Part shown: positions 35,294 through 45,400 of the stretch, one piece after another
Numbering within the stretch: position 1 is the first letter of the stretch
Layout: every line of letters starts with the position of its first letter
Assembly: GCA_963775235.1 (NCBI GenBank)
Contig: CAVZHY010000005.1
Span: forward strand, 372,001-436,000
Reading direction: 5' to 3'
Length of the DNA: 64,000 nucleotides
Source of the DNA: JBBDMC01 sp963775235
GTDB lineage: Bacteria > Pseudomonadota > Alphaproteobacteria > Rhizobiales > Kaistiaceae
The notes under the pieces: model-generated
What the model saw: the letters and a program-made list of their open reading frames with translations, nothing else
Told to the model about the DNA's origin: nothing
Database searches by the model: none
Program-made: the position numbers and the translations under genes

Positions 35294-36942
35294 CCCCGGC
35301 TGTTGCCAAGGCTTTGCGTGCACTGGAAGACCGGCGTGCGGCGGTGGCGGCGGTGCCGATGCGGCAGCGCTTTGCCGAGGACCCGCGACGTTTCGAGAAG
35401 TTTTCGCTGTCGCTCGGCACGCTCACGTTCGACTACTCCAAGAACCTGATCGACGCGGAGATACTTTCGCTGCTGATCAAGCTGGCGGAGGCGGCGGGGG
35501 TCGAGCCAAGGCGGGCGGCGATGTTCGCCGGCGAGGCAATCAACGCGACGGAGAAGCGGCCGGCCCTGCACGTGGCGCTGCGCGCATCTCCGGATGCGAC
35601 GTATCTGGTCGACGGCAGGAACGTCGTTGCTGACGTGCAAGGCGTGCTCGCGCGGATGGCAGACTTCGCCGCCGGTGTGCGCACAGGTGCGATTGCCGGC
35701 ACCGGCGGCCCGTTTACCGACGTGGTCAACATCGGCATCGGCGGCTCCGACCTCGGTCCGGCGATGGCGACACGGGCGCTTGCACTTTGGCATGACGGGC
35801 CACGGGCGCACTTCGTCTCCAACGTCGACGGTGTCGACATACGCGAGACGCTCGCCGGGCTCGACCCGGGGCGCACGCTGTTGCTGGTGTCGTCGAAATC
35901 GTTCACCACCAGCGAGACCATGACCAACGCGGCGAGTGCGCGGGCGTGGATCGCCGAACGGCTTGGCGAGGACAAGGTTGGGGCGCATTTTGTCGCGATC
36001 TCGACCGCGCTCGACAAGGTGGCGCAATTCGGCATCCGCCCGGAGCGCATCTTCGGCTTCTGGGATTGGGTCGGCGGGCGCTATTCCGTATGGTCAGCGA
36101 TCGGCCTGTCGCTGATGATCGCCATCGGGCCCGACCAGTTCCGCGCGTTTCTCGACGGCGGGCGGACGATGGACGACCATTTCCGCACGGCCCCGCTCAA
36201 CGCCAACATGCCGGTGGTCATGGCGATGGTCGGCATATGGTACAGAAACGTCATGGGCTATCCGACCTACGCGGTGCTGCCGTACGACCAGCGGCTGGAG
36301 CGGCTGCCGCCCTATTTGCAGCAACTGGACATGGAATCGAACGGCAAGCACGTCGGCGCCTCGGGCGAGCCGGTCACGGGCAGGACCGGGCCGATCGTGT
36401 TCGGCGAGCCCGGCACCAACGGCCAGCACGCGTTTTACCAGCTGCTGCACCAGGGGACGGACGTGGTGCCGTGCGACTTCCTGGCGGCGGCGGTCGGCGA
36501 CGATGCAGGAGCGGATGACGAGCACCACCACACGCTGCTGCTTGCCAACTGCCTGGCGCAGAGCGAGGCGCTGATGCGTGGCAAGACGCTGGTCGAGGTG
36601 CGCGATGAGCTTCGGGCGGCCGGGACGAACGAAGCCGAGATAGAGCGGCTGGCGCCGCATAAGGTGTGCCCCGGCAACCGGCCGTCGAACACGCTCCTCT
36701 ATCGCCGGCTCGACCCGCATACGCTCGGCATGATCATCGCGCTCTATGAGCACAAGGTCTTCGTGCAGGGCACCGTGTGGGGTATCAATTCGTTCGACCA
36801 GTGGGGGGTCGAATTGGGCAAGACACTGGCGACGGAGTTGCTGCCAATGCTGGAAAGCGATGCACCGACGGGCGGGCGCGACGCCTCCACGGCCGGGCTG
36901 ATCGCGAAGATCAGGACATTGCGGGAAGAGGCAAATCCATGA
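35290..36942 (+). CDS. pgi: Glucose-6-phosphate isomerase
   Basis: A 550-residue enzyme interconverting glucose-6-phosphate and fructose-6-phosphate. Family signatures are VVNIGIGGSDLGPAMATRAL, LLVSSKSFTTSETMTNA, FGFWDWVGGRYSVWSAIGLS and GTNGQHAFYQLLHQGT. The catalytic lysine region near the end is GTVWGINSFDQWGVELGK. The GTG start overlaps the aminotransferase stop (GTGA) and its own stop overlaps the next ATG, so three unrelated-looking genes form one unit. Confidence 0.97.
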   Translation: MTPAVAKALRALEDRRAAVAAVPMRQRFAEDPRRFEKFSLSLGTLTFDYSKNLIDAEILSLLIKLAEAAGVEPRRAAMFAGEAINATEKRPALHVALRASPDATYLVDGRNVVADVQGVLARMADFAAGVRTGAIAGTGGPFTDVVNIGIGGSDLGPAMATRALALWHDGPRAHFVSNVDGVDIRETLAGLDPGRTLLLVSSKSFTTSETMTNAASARAWIAERLGEDKVGAHFVAISTALDKVAQFGIRPERIFGFWDWVGGRYSVWSAIGLSLMIAIGPDQFRAFLDGGRTMDDHFRTAPLNANMPVVMAMVGIWYRNVMGYPTYAVLPYDQRLERLPPYLQQLDMESNGKHVGASGEPVTGRTGPIVFGEPGTNGQHAFYQLLHQGTDVVPCDFLAAAVGDDAGADDEHHHTLLLANCLAQSEALMRGKTLVEVRDELRAAGTNEAEIERLAPHKVCPGNRPSNTLLYRRLDPHTLGMIIALYEHKVFVQGTVWGINSFDQWGVELGKTLATELLPMLESDAPTGGRDASTAGLIAKIRTLREEANP

Positions 36943-39242
36943 ACGTCGTACCGCCCAAGTTCGGAATGGGGGCCCCGGTCCGTCGCGTCGAGGACAAGGC
37001 GCTGGTGACCGGCGCCGGACATTTCACCGACGATTTCGCGCCGGCGGGAGTTGTGCGCGCGGTGGTGCTGCGCTCGGCGATGGCACACGCGCGCGTCATC
37101 CTCGGCGGGCTCGACGATGCCAGGGCGATGCCAGGCGTCCAACTCATCATGACCCATGCCGACCTCGAAGGAATCGGCGGACTGCCGTGCGAGGCGCGGG
37201 TGCGGCAGGTCGACGGCACGCACGCGAAGGTGCCGGATCGGCCGTTGCTTTGCGGCGACATCGTGCGCCATGTCGGCGATCCGGTCGCCTTCGTGGTCGC
37301 CGATGACGTCGAGGCGGCCAAGGCCGCGGCCGACGCAATCGCCATCGACTACGAGGCGCTGCCGGTGGTGGTCGACCTGAAGCCGGCACTGGCGGATGAG
37401 GCGCCGGTGATCTGGCCGGATTTCGGCACCAACGTTGCCTTCGATATCGCCCGCGGCGACAGGACCGCGACAGAGGCGGCCTTCGCGCAGGCGGCGCGGA
37501 TATCGCGCGTCGAGATCGTCAACAACCGGGTCGTTACCAACTACATGGAGACGCGGGGCGTCATCGCCGAGTACGACGCGGATACCGGGCGGACGACGCT
37601 GACGCTCGGCACCCAGGGCGGCCACGGCATGCGCGACGGCATTGCCGAAATCCTCGGCATTCCGGCAAGCGACCTCCGGGTGATCACGCCGGATGTCGGC
37701 GGCGGCTTCGGCACGAAGGCGTTCGTCTACCACGAGTATCCGCTGGCGGCACTGGCCGCGAAGCGTCTCGGCCGGCCGGTCAAGTGGATCGGCGAGCGCT
37801 CCGAACACTTCCTCGTCGACAGCCAGGGGCGCGACAACCTCTCGGTTGCCGAGATGGCGATGGACGAGGGGGGCCGTTTCCTCGCCATGCGCGTCGACAT
37901 CCTGGCCAACATGGGCGCTTACCTGTCGCAATTCGCGCCGTACATCCCGCAGGGCGGGCTGACGATGACGACAGGGGTCTACGACATTCGGGCAGCCTAC
38001 GCGCGGGCGCGGGGCGTCTACACCAACACGGTGCCGGTCGATGCCTACCGGGGCGCGGGCCGGCCGGAAGCCGCCTACCTGGTCGAACGGCTGGTCGACG
38101 TCTGCGGACGCGATACGGGCCTTGGCCCGATCGAGATAAGGCGGCGGAATTTCGTCGCGCCCTCGGCGATGCCATACAAGACGCAGGGCGGACGCATCTA
38201 CGACTCGGGCGAGTTCGCCGGTCACCTTGCGCGCGCGCTGGAGCTTGCCGACCACGAGGGTTTCGCGGCACGGGCCGAGGCGTCGCGCAATGCCAGCAAG
38301 GGACGCGGCTTCGGCATCGCCACCTACATCGAGGCGTGCGCATTTCCGGGCACCGAGGGGGCGACGGTGACCCTCAACGCAGACGGCACGGCGACGCTGC
38401 TCATCGGCACGCAAACCAACGGCCAGGGCCACGCCACTGCATACGCCCAGTTCATCGCCGGCCACCTCGGGCTCGACTACGACAAAATCCGGGTGATCCA
38501 GGGCGATACCGACCGGGTGCCGGACGGAGGCGGTACCGGCGGTTCCCGATCGATCCCGCTCGGCGCGGTTTCGGTCGACCGGGCCGCGATCAAGCTTGCG
38601 GGGCAGCTCCGCAAAGTTGCGGCGAAGCTGCTCGAAGCGGCGGAAGACGACCTTGCCTTTGCCGACGGCACCATCCGTGTCGCCGGGTCCAACCGGGGCA
38701 TGACGCTCACCGAACTCGCCCGCACGGTCGAAGACGCGGCCGTGCTGACGGCATACGACAACACTTACGAACAGCCGGAGCCGACCTATCCCAACGGCAC
38801 CCACGCGGCGGAGGTCGAGATCGACCCCGAAACCGGGACGGTGGAAATCGTCGGCTACTGGATCGTCGACGATTTCGGCGCGACGGTGAACCCGATGCTG
38901 CTGGAGGGCCAGGTGGTCGGCGGCAGCGTCCAGGGGATCGGCCAGGCCCTGACGGAACGCACGGTCTACGACGGCGACGGCCAACTCGTCACCGCGTCTT
39001 TCCTCGACTACGCCATGCCGCGGGCGGAAGGGATGCCCTCGTTCCACTTCGAGACCCGCAACGTGCCGTGCAAGTCCAACCCGTTCGGCATCAAGGGGGC
39101 AGGGGAGGCGGGCGCGATCGGCTCCTCGCCGGCGCTGATCAACGCCATCGTTGATGCGCTCGAACGGGGTTGGGGGATCATTCACATCGACATGCCGGCA
39201 ACGCCGGAGCGGGTCTGGGCCGCGATCAACGCGGTGTCGTAA
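36939..39242 (+). CDS. Molybdopterin-binding xanthine dehydrogenase-family large subunit, orphan
   Basis: A 767-residue catalytic subunit of the CO dehydrogenase/xanthine oxidase family. It opens FGMGAPVRRVEDKALVTGAG, has QGGHGMRDGIAEILGI, VGGGFGTKAFVYHEY, the active-site loop VDAYRGAGRPEAAYL, molybdopterin contacts QTNGQGHATAYAQ, and the catalytic glutamate in KGAGEAGAIGSSPALINAI. The loop is AYRGAG, not the AYRCSF of true CO dehydrogenase, so this is a 'form II' enzyme of unknown substrate (aldehyde, purine or N-heterocycle). The Fe-S and FAD subunits normally found beside it are absent. Start ATGA overlaps pgi. Confidence 0.92.
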   Translation: MNVVPPKFGMGAPVRRVEDKALVTGAGHFTDDFAPAGVVRAVVLRSAMAHARVILGGLDDARAMPGVQLIMTHADLEGIGGLPCEARVRQVDGTHAKVPDRPLLCGDIVRHVGDPVAFVVADDVEAAKAAADAIAIDYEALPVVVDLKPALADEAPVIWPDFGTNVAFDIARGDRTATEAAFAQAARISRVEIVNNRVVTNYMETRGVIAEYDADTGRTTLTLGTQGGHGMRDGIAEILGIPASDLRVITPDVGGGFGTKAFVYHEYPLAALAAKRLGRPVKWIGERSEHFLVDSQGRDNLSVAEMAMDEGGRFLAMRVDILANMGAYLSQFAPYIPQGGLTMTTGVYDIRAAYARARGVYTNTVPVDAYRGAGRPEAAYLVERLVDVCGRDTGLGPIEIRRRNFVAPSAMPYKTQGGRIYDSGEFAGHLARALELADHEGFAARAEASRNASKGRGFGIATYIEACAFPGTEGATVTLNADGTATLLIGTQTNGQGHATAYAQFIAGHLGLDYDKIRVIQGDTDRVPDGGGTGGSRSIPLGAVSVDRAAIKLAGQLRKVAAKLLEAAEDDLAFADGTIRVAGSNRGMTLTELARTVEDAAVLTAYDNTYEQPEPTYPNGTHAAEVEIDPETGTVEIVGYWIVDDFGATVNPMLLEGQVVGGSVQGIGQALTERTVYDGDGQLVTASFLDYAMPRAEGMPSFHFETRNVPCKSNPFGIKGAGEAGAIGSSPALINAIVDALERGWGIIHIDMPATPERVWAAINAVS

Positions 39243-39348
39243 GCTGCTGGGCGGGCCACCGGTTCCTTAGGGGAAGGTTGCCGTGCCGCCCGTCCGCACG
39301 CGCGGGCCTTGTCTCGGCCATCGCCGTGTGGTCTTGGTGCGAGCGTCC

Positions 39349-40302
39349 ATGGACTCATCTTTCGTGGTCCGCCAGCAGGCGCGACCCATCCTCGGCATCT
39401 CACTGAAGGTCGCCTCGACGGTTGTCTTCACCGGCATGGCGACGCTGATCAAGCTGCTCAGCGACCGCTATCCGGTCGGCGAACTCACGTTCTGCCGCAG
39501 CGCCTTCGCGCTGATCCCGGTTCTGGTGTGGGCGGGCGCGCGCGGTCGGCTGCCGGCGGCGTTCTATACCGACCGCCTCGGTTCCCACATGGTCCGATCG
39601 CTGACCGGCGTGGGGTCGATGTTCTGCGGCTTCACCGCACTGTCGCTGCTGCCGATCGTCGATGCGATCGCGATCGGCTATGCCGCTCCGCTGATGACCG
39701 TCGTCTTCGCCGTCGTCCTGCTCCACGAGAGGGTGCGCATCTACCGGTGGTCGGCCGTGATCATCGGCTTCGTTGGCGTGCTGATCATCCTGTCGGACTA
39801 CGTCGGTCCGGAGTCGGGCGCCGATCGCAACGTCGTCGGTGCGCTGGTGGCGCTTGGCGGGGCGGTCATGGGTGCGTTCGCTTCGACCCAGGTGCGCATC
39901 CTCACCCGCTACGAAGGTGCGGCCACGATCGTCATCTATTTCTCCGCCTTTGCCGCGTTGGCCTCGCTCGCGTCGCTGCCTTTCGGCTGGGTGGTGCCCG
40001 ACCTCACCGACGCCGCGTTCCTGGTGCTCACCGGAATATTCGGCGGGATGGGCCAGGTGCTGATGACCCAGAGCTTCCGTTTCGGCGACGCCTCCACCAT
40101 TGCGCCGTTCGACTACGCCTCGATGATATGGACCATGGCGGTCAGCCTCAGCGTGTTCGGCGTCTGGCCGAGCAGCATAGTGCTCGCCGGCACGGCGGTC
40201 GTCGTCAGCGCCGGCCTCTTCGTCATCTGGCGCGAGCACCAGTTGGGCATCGAGCGGACGCGATCGAAGCGAGCGCAGACACCAACGACGCCGGTGACAT
40301 AG
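39349..40302 (+). CDS. EamA-family (DMT) transporter
   Basis: A 317-residue inner-membrane protein with about ten helices in two EamA repeats (FTGMATLIKLLSDRYPVGEL, VDAIAIGYAAPLMTVVFAVV, and in the second half FGGMGQVLMTQSFRFGDAST, IAPFDYASMIWTMAVSLSVF). These proteins export amino acids or metabolites; substrate cannot be told. The ATG at 39349 was chosen because the homologous part begins right after it; a GTG/ATG further upstream adds only an unlikely Arg-rich tail. It converges with the FAH-family gene. Confidence 0.9.
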   Translation: MDSSFVVRQQARPILGISLKVASTVVFTGMATLIKLLSDRYPVGELTFCRSAFALIPVLVWAGARGRLPAAFYTDRLGSHMVRSLTGVGSMFCGFTALSLLPIVDAIAIGYAAPLMTVVFAVVLLHERVRIYRWSAVIIGFVGVLIILSDYVGPESGADRNVVGALVALGGAVMGAFASTQVRILTRYEGAATIVIYFSAFAALASLASLPFGWVVPDLTDAAFLVLTGIFGGMGQVLMTQSFRFGDASTIAPFDYASMIWTMAVSLSVFGVWPSSIVLAGTAVVVSAGLFVIWREHQLGIERTRSKRAQTPTTPVT

Positions 40303-40332
40303 AGGGACGGTTTGGCGTCGGTGGTAGTGCGC

Positions 40333-41182
40333 CTATGCCTGGTACTTCACGACCTTCTGGGTCTGCTCGCCGAGGCCGGCGATGCCGAGGTGGACCGTCT
40401 CGCCGCCCTTGAGGAAGCGCTGCGGGTTCATGCCCATGCCGAACTCCGGGCGGCGTGCCGGTGGTGATGACGTCGCCGGGTTCGAGCGCCATGAACTGGC
40501 TGAGGTAACTGACCAGATGAGCAATACCGAAGATCATGGTCCTGGTGTTGCCGGTCTGCATGCGCTTGCCGTTGACGTCGAGGAACATGTCGAGATCCTG
40601 GACGTCCTTGATCTCGTCGCGGGTCACCAGCCAGGGCCCCAACGGGCCGAAGGTGGGGGCGCTCTTGCCCTTTATCCACTGGCCACCGCGTTCGGCCTGG
40701 AACGCGCGCTCGGAAACGTCGTGGCAGACGGCGTACCCGGCGATGTGGCGCAGCGCGTCCTTCTCATCGATGTAGCTGCCGCCGCGGCCGATGATGACCG
40801 CCAGCTCGACTTCCCAATCGGTCTTCTTCGATCCCTTGGGGATGATCACCTCGTCATCAGGACCGACGATGCAACTAGGCGCCTTGGAAAACACAATCGG
40901 CTCCTTGGGAATGGGATTGCCGGTTTCCTCGGCGTGGTCGACATAGTTGAGACCGATGGCGATGAAGTGGCGGACGTTGCCGACGCAGGGACCGATGCGC
41001 ACGCCCTTGCGCACCTTGGGCAGGCTTTCGACGTCGGCCTTCCTGATGGCGGCGAGCGCGCCGGCGGCCAGTGTTGCCGGCGTGATGTCATCGACCACGG
41101 CGCTCAGGTCGCGGATCGTGCCGGTCTTGTCGAGGATGCCGGGTTTCTCGCGGCCGCGCGGGCCGAATCGGACGAGCTTCAT
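40333..41182 (-). CDS. Fumarylacetoacetate hydrolase-family protein, one frameshift
   Basis: An enzyme of about 282 residues after correction. Family motifs: IGLNYVDHAEETGNPIPKEP, IVGPDDEVIIPKGSKKTDWE with VELAVIIGRGG (metal-binding glutamates), GYAVCHDVSERAFQ and the C-terminal MALEPGDVITTGTPPGV. After that the frame changes: one extra base at about 40441-40445 (GTTC for GTC), after which GMGMNPQRFLKGGETVHLGI continues normally to the stop at 40333. Relatives include ureidoglycolate lyase and 2-keto-4-pentenoate-type hydratases/hydrolases; the exact substrate is open. ATG at 41182 gives the standard MKLVRFG opening. Confidence 0.88.
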
Positions 41183-41362
41183 CGCTTGGTTTTCTCCAGG
41201 GAGTGGACGGCGTCCCACAATTTCCCCCGGGGGCGCCGTCGGAACGGAAGGGTGGGCCGGCAGGCGGCCGGTCCGGCGCATTCGACTATCCCGAACCGGC
41301 GCCGGGCTCAAGGCTGACGGCCTCGTATCGGTTTTGCCGGGCTTGCAGTATTGTGCGCGCCG

Positions 41363-42358
41363 ATGAGTGCACCCCCCGACCCGACGCTGCCCACAATCGC
41401 CGACGTCCGTCGGGCGGCGGAACGGCTCACCGGCCATGCGGTGAGGACACCGCTTCTGACGAGCCCGGCGCTCGACCAGGCCACCGGCGGGCGGATCCTC
41501 CTCAAGTGCGAGACACTGCAGCGTACCGGGTCGTTCAAGTTCCGCGGCGCCTACAACGCCATCGCGGCGATGAGCCGGTCAGCGCGGGATCGCGGCGTGG
41601 TGGCGGTGTCATCCGGCAATCACGCGCAGGGTGTGGCGGAGGCGGCGCGCCTTTTCGGTATCCACGCGACCATCGTGATGCCCGCCGATGCGCCGGCAAT
41701 CAAGCGGGCGCGCACCGAGCGGAGCGGCGGGCGTATCGTCGACTACGACCGGACGCGTGACGATCGCGAGGCGGTCGCCATGAGTGTCATCGCCGCACAT
41801 GGCGGCGTGCTCGTCCATCCGTACGAGGATGCGGAGGTCATCGCCGGCCAGGGAACGGCGGGTCTGGAGATCGTCGCGGACTGCATTGCCGAAAACGTCC
41901 GGCCGGATGCGGTCGTTGTCCCTTGCGGGGGCGGCGGCCTCTGCGCCGGGATCGGCCTAGCGGTGCGCGACGCGTGGGCGGAGACCGAGATCGTGCTGGT
42001 CGAGCCGGAGGGCTTTGACGACACCGCGCGCTCGCTCCAGGCGGGGCGGATCATTGCCAACGACAAGACCGCCGGGTCGGTCTGCGATGCGCTGCTGACG
42101 TCGAAGCCGGGACGGATGAGCCTCGCGATCAACCGCGCCAACCGGGCCGAGGCGGCGACGGTCAGCGATGCGGCGGCGCTTGACGCGGTCGCCTACGCGT
42201 TCGCCGAGCTCAAGCTGGTGGTGGAGCCGGGCGGCGCAGTGGCGCTCGCAGCCCTGCTCGCCGCAAAGATCGCAGCGCGCGATCGCACCGTGGTGGTGGT
42301 TCTGTCGGGAGGAAACCTGGACCCGGCGGTTCTGCAGCAGGCCCTCGCGAGACAGTAG
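41363..42358 (+). CDS. Serine/threonine dehydratase-like PLP enzyme
   Basis: A 331-residue fold-type II PLP enzyme. The Schiff-base lysine is in RTGSFKFRGAYNAI, the substrate loop is VSSGNHAQGVAEAA, and the phosphate-binding glycine loop is VVPCGGGGLCAGIG. The C-terminal segment VVVLSGGNLDPAVLQQ is typical. It lacks the regulatory ACT-like domain of biosynthetic IlvA, so it is the short catabolic or racemase-like type. The ATG at 41363 is preferred to a TTG four codons earlier. It is divergent to the FAH-family gene. Confidence 0.9.
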   Translation: MSAPPDPTLPTIADVRRAAERLTGHAVRTPLLTSPALDQATGGRILLKCETLQRTGSFKFRGAYNAIAAMSRSARDRGVVAVSSGNHAQGVAEAARLFGIHATIVMPADAPAIKRARTERSGGRIVDYDRTRDDREAVAMSVIAAHGGVLVHPYEDAEVIAGQGTAGLEIVADCIAENVRPDAVVVPCGGGGLCAGIGLAVRDAWAETEIVLVEPEGFDDTARSLQAGRIIANDKTAGSVCDALLTSKPGRMSLAINRANRAEAATVSDAAALDAVAYAFAELKLVVEPGGAVALAALLAAKIAARDRTVVVVLSGGNLDPAVLQQALARQ

Positions 42359-42398
42359 CCAGAACCCCCCAAACTGGGTCGGCTCGTCCACCGGGCGG

Positions 42399-42420
42399 CC
42401 TCCCCCTTGTCAGGGGGAGG
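42399..42420. terminator. GC-rich hairpin between convergent genes
   Basis: CCTCCCCCT-TGTC-AGGGGGAGG forms a perfect 9-base-pair stem in the 76-base gap between the dehydratase and the coiled-coil gene, which converge. It could end transcription from both sides, although a U tract is missing. Its sequence resembles the GC-rich units in the 20.2-20.6 kb repeat cluster, so it may be a copy of that repeat. Confidence 0.5.
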
Positions 42421-42434
42421 ATCTCGCCCGCGGA

Positions 42435-45400
42435 TCAGTCGAGACGGCCGCTCGCGTGCGCCAGCATGGTGTAGACCTTGCCGGTGTCCGAGGTGAGGTA
42501 GGCGCGGCCGGAGGTCTTGTCCTTGCCGTTCTTGGTCACTTCGGCGAGCAGCTTCTCGAAGTCGTTGACGTAGCGGTCGACGGCGCCGCGGAATTCCTGA
42601 TCGCGCTGATACTTCTTACGGATCTCGTCGAAGGTCTGCTGCCCCTGGAGGGTGTAGAGCCGTCGGGTGAAGAGGTTGCGCTCGCCGCGGCTGTGGCGCT
42701 CCCACAGGTCGACCGCGGCGTTGTGATCGATGGCGCGGGCGATGTCGCCGGAAAGCGCGTTGAGCGGAGCCGAAACCGTCGCCTGGCTCGCGACGGGTGC
42801 CTGCGACGCAGCCGGGGGCGGTGGTGCTGCCGCGGCGGGCTCCTTGGGTTGGGTGGCGGCCGCCTCGCTGTCGGAGGCGCGGCGCAACAGGTCGGAGACC
42901 CAGCCGCCCGATGCGCGGTCATCGCTCATGCTGAAGGTCGAACGCGGCGACGGCTGGGCTGGCTGGGCCGGCTGGTGGGGGCTCGCGGGCGTCGGTGCCG
43001 GGCGCGGCTGGGGCTGAACCCGGGCGACCATGGGCTTCGGCATCGCCGTCGGCGGTGCAGCGCCATTGGCGCTGGCGGCACGGCGGGTGGCATCACCCGC
43101 AATCCTGATCGTAGGCGGAGGCGGAGCGCCGGTGCCCTCGCCGCTGGCGGGGATGGCCGCCGCTTCGCCGCCGCCCACGGCAGCCGCCGGCTGCGGCAGG
43201 CTGCGCATATGCGGCTCGCCCAGCGACGGGCTGGAAAGGTCGAGTGTCTTGCCGTGGCGGCTGACGATCTCCGACAACTCCGACAGCGCCTTTATCTGGT
43301 CACCAACGACACGGCGCATGGCCTCGGCGTTCTCACGCGCCTCCTCGGGAAGCTCCAGCACGCCGCGCTTCAACTCCTCACGGGTGTTGGTGAGATCGCG
43401 CTGCAGGTCTTGTGTCGCCTGGCGCATCTCGCGGGTGGCCTCCGCGAACCGCTTCGTCGCCTCGCCGATGGCGTGACCCATCTCGGCGATCAGCGCCTTG
43501 TTCGCCTCGCGTACGGCCTCCGCCGCCTTGCGGCTCTCGGTGCCGGCAGTGCGGTTCATCGCCTCGAAGTTCTCCACCACGCCCTTGGTGGCGGTGGCGG
43601 TGTTCTCGCTCAGCATGCGGCTGACGGCGGTGGCACGCTCCTCGGCCGTTTTCAGCGTCTCGGCGATGATGCGCGTGAACGACTTCATCAGGCTGTCGAG
43701 CTCTTCGCTGCGCGATCTCAGGTTCGCAGTCAGGCTCTCCAGTTCGGGGCGGCGCTCCTGAACGTTGGTCTCGATCTGGCGGTTCACTTCCGCCAGGTTG
43801 TGCGAGGCCGTGGTCAGCGACGCGCTCTGCTCCTCGAAGCGCTTGACCACGTCGCTGACGCTCCCGAGGATATCGCCGGAGACGTCGCGCAGGCGGGTGA
43901 CCTGATCGCCGAGCTCACTGGCGGAGAGCTGGGTCGATTCCACCGCGTGATTGATCACGGCGGCGAATTCGCTCGACCGGGTGCCGAGCTGGTTCTCGAT
44001 CACGTTGATGTTCTGCGACGCCGACGTCAGCAGGTGGTTGAGCGCCTGGTTCGACTGTGCCAGCCGTTCGACAATATCGCCGACCTCCCGGTGCAGCCGC
44101 TCGTTGGTCTCCACGAAGGTGGTCGCCACGCGATCGCCGCTGGCGATGAGCGTCCTTGAGGCTTCCTCGCTGCGGCTGACCACCATCTCGACAATGTCGG
44201 TGCCGCGCTGGTCGAGGGTCTTGAGGAGGGCATTGGAGCGGCCGTCGAGCAGCGTGGCAAGCTCGCCGGAACGGGCGCCGAGCACGTCGTTGAACTCGCG
44301 CGTGCGCTGCTCCAGCGCCTCGGTCACGGCATTGGCGCGGGCGCCGAACATGCCCTCGATCTCGTTGATGGCCCGGCCGAGAATGGTCGAGCCCTCCGAG
44401 GCGGAGGCGCGCAAAGCCCGCGTCGCCTCGCCCGAACTCGGTGACGAGCCGCTGGGTAACCTCGTCCACCGCTTCGCGCATGGTCGCGGCAACGTCGGCG
44501 CTCTTGCCGGCGAGTAAATCGGTGATCGCGTTGGTGTGCTCGCTCAGCGACTCGGCCAGGGTGTGGATACGGCTGGTCAACTGGCCGCTCACCTCGACAA
44601 GTCGATCGTCGATGAGGGCGGCAAACCGGGTCTGGCCGCCGGTGAACGTCTCGGCGATCTCGCGGGTGCGTTCGATCAGGGTCTGGTTGATCTGGCGCGA
44701 ACGGTGGTCGAGTGCTTCGGCGATACGGTGGGCGTTCGATTCCAGCGCGTCGGAGACGTTCTCTATCTTGGCACGGATGCCGTCGCCGAACTCGGAGAGC
44801 TTGACGGAAAGCGAATCCTCCATCGCCGCGGTCTGGGCGGTCAGCGTGTTGACCAGTTCAGGGCCACGCTCACTGACAAGTTCGGCAATCCGCGAGAAGC
44901 GGCTGTCGATCACCTCGCTCAGCTCGCTGGCGCGGCTCATGATGACGTCGCTGTAGCGGGCGCCGGATTCCACGATGCGGTCGTGGATGGCATTGCCGCG
45001 ACTCTCGATCGCGTCCGCCACCTCGGTACCCGAGGTGATGATCTTCTCATGGATGGTGACGCCGCGGCTCTCGATCGAGTTGGCGACGTCGCGGCCGGAG
45101 GCGAGGATCTTCTGATGGATCGACGTGCCGCGCAATTCGATGGCGTCACCGACATGCTGGCTGGCCTCGACGATCGAATCGTAGATGGTTGTGCCACGGC
45201 TCTCGATGGCATCGGCGATCTCGCGCGACGACGACAGGATGCGTTCGTGGATCGAAGAGCCGCGGCTCTCGATCTCGTTGGCCATCTGGCTGCCGGACTC
45301 GACGATGCGCTGATGGATCGCGTTGCCCTGGTCGATGATGCGATCTGCGATCGACGTGCCGGAATCGATGATGCGCTCATGGATCGCGCCAGCGCGGGTG

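Noticed and set aside
36744..39185. Open frame of 813 codons on the minus strand opposite pgi and the molybdopterin oxidase
   Set aside because: The plus strand carries intact catalytic motifs throughout; the antisense protein shows none and ignores gene boundaries.
40441..40445. Programmed frameshift in the FAH-family gene
   Set aside because: No slippery heptamer or downstream structure; the same type of single-base insertion recurs in five other unrelated genes, so an error is simpler.
44932..45393. Regular 66-base repeats considered as a CRISPR array
   Set aside because: There are no unique spacers between identical repeats; the units are contiguous, diverged in DNA and conserved in protein.
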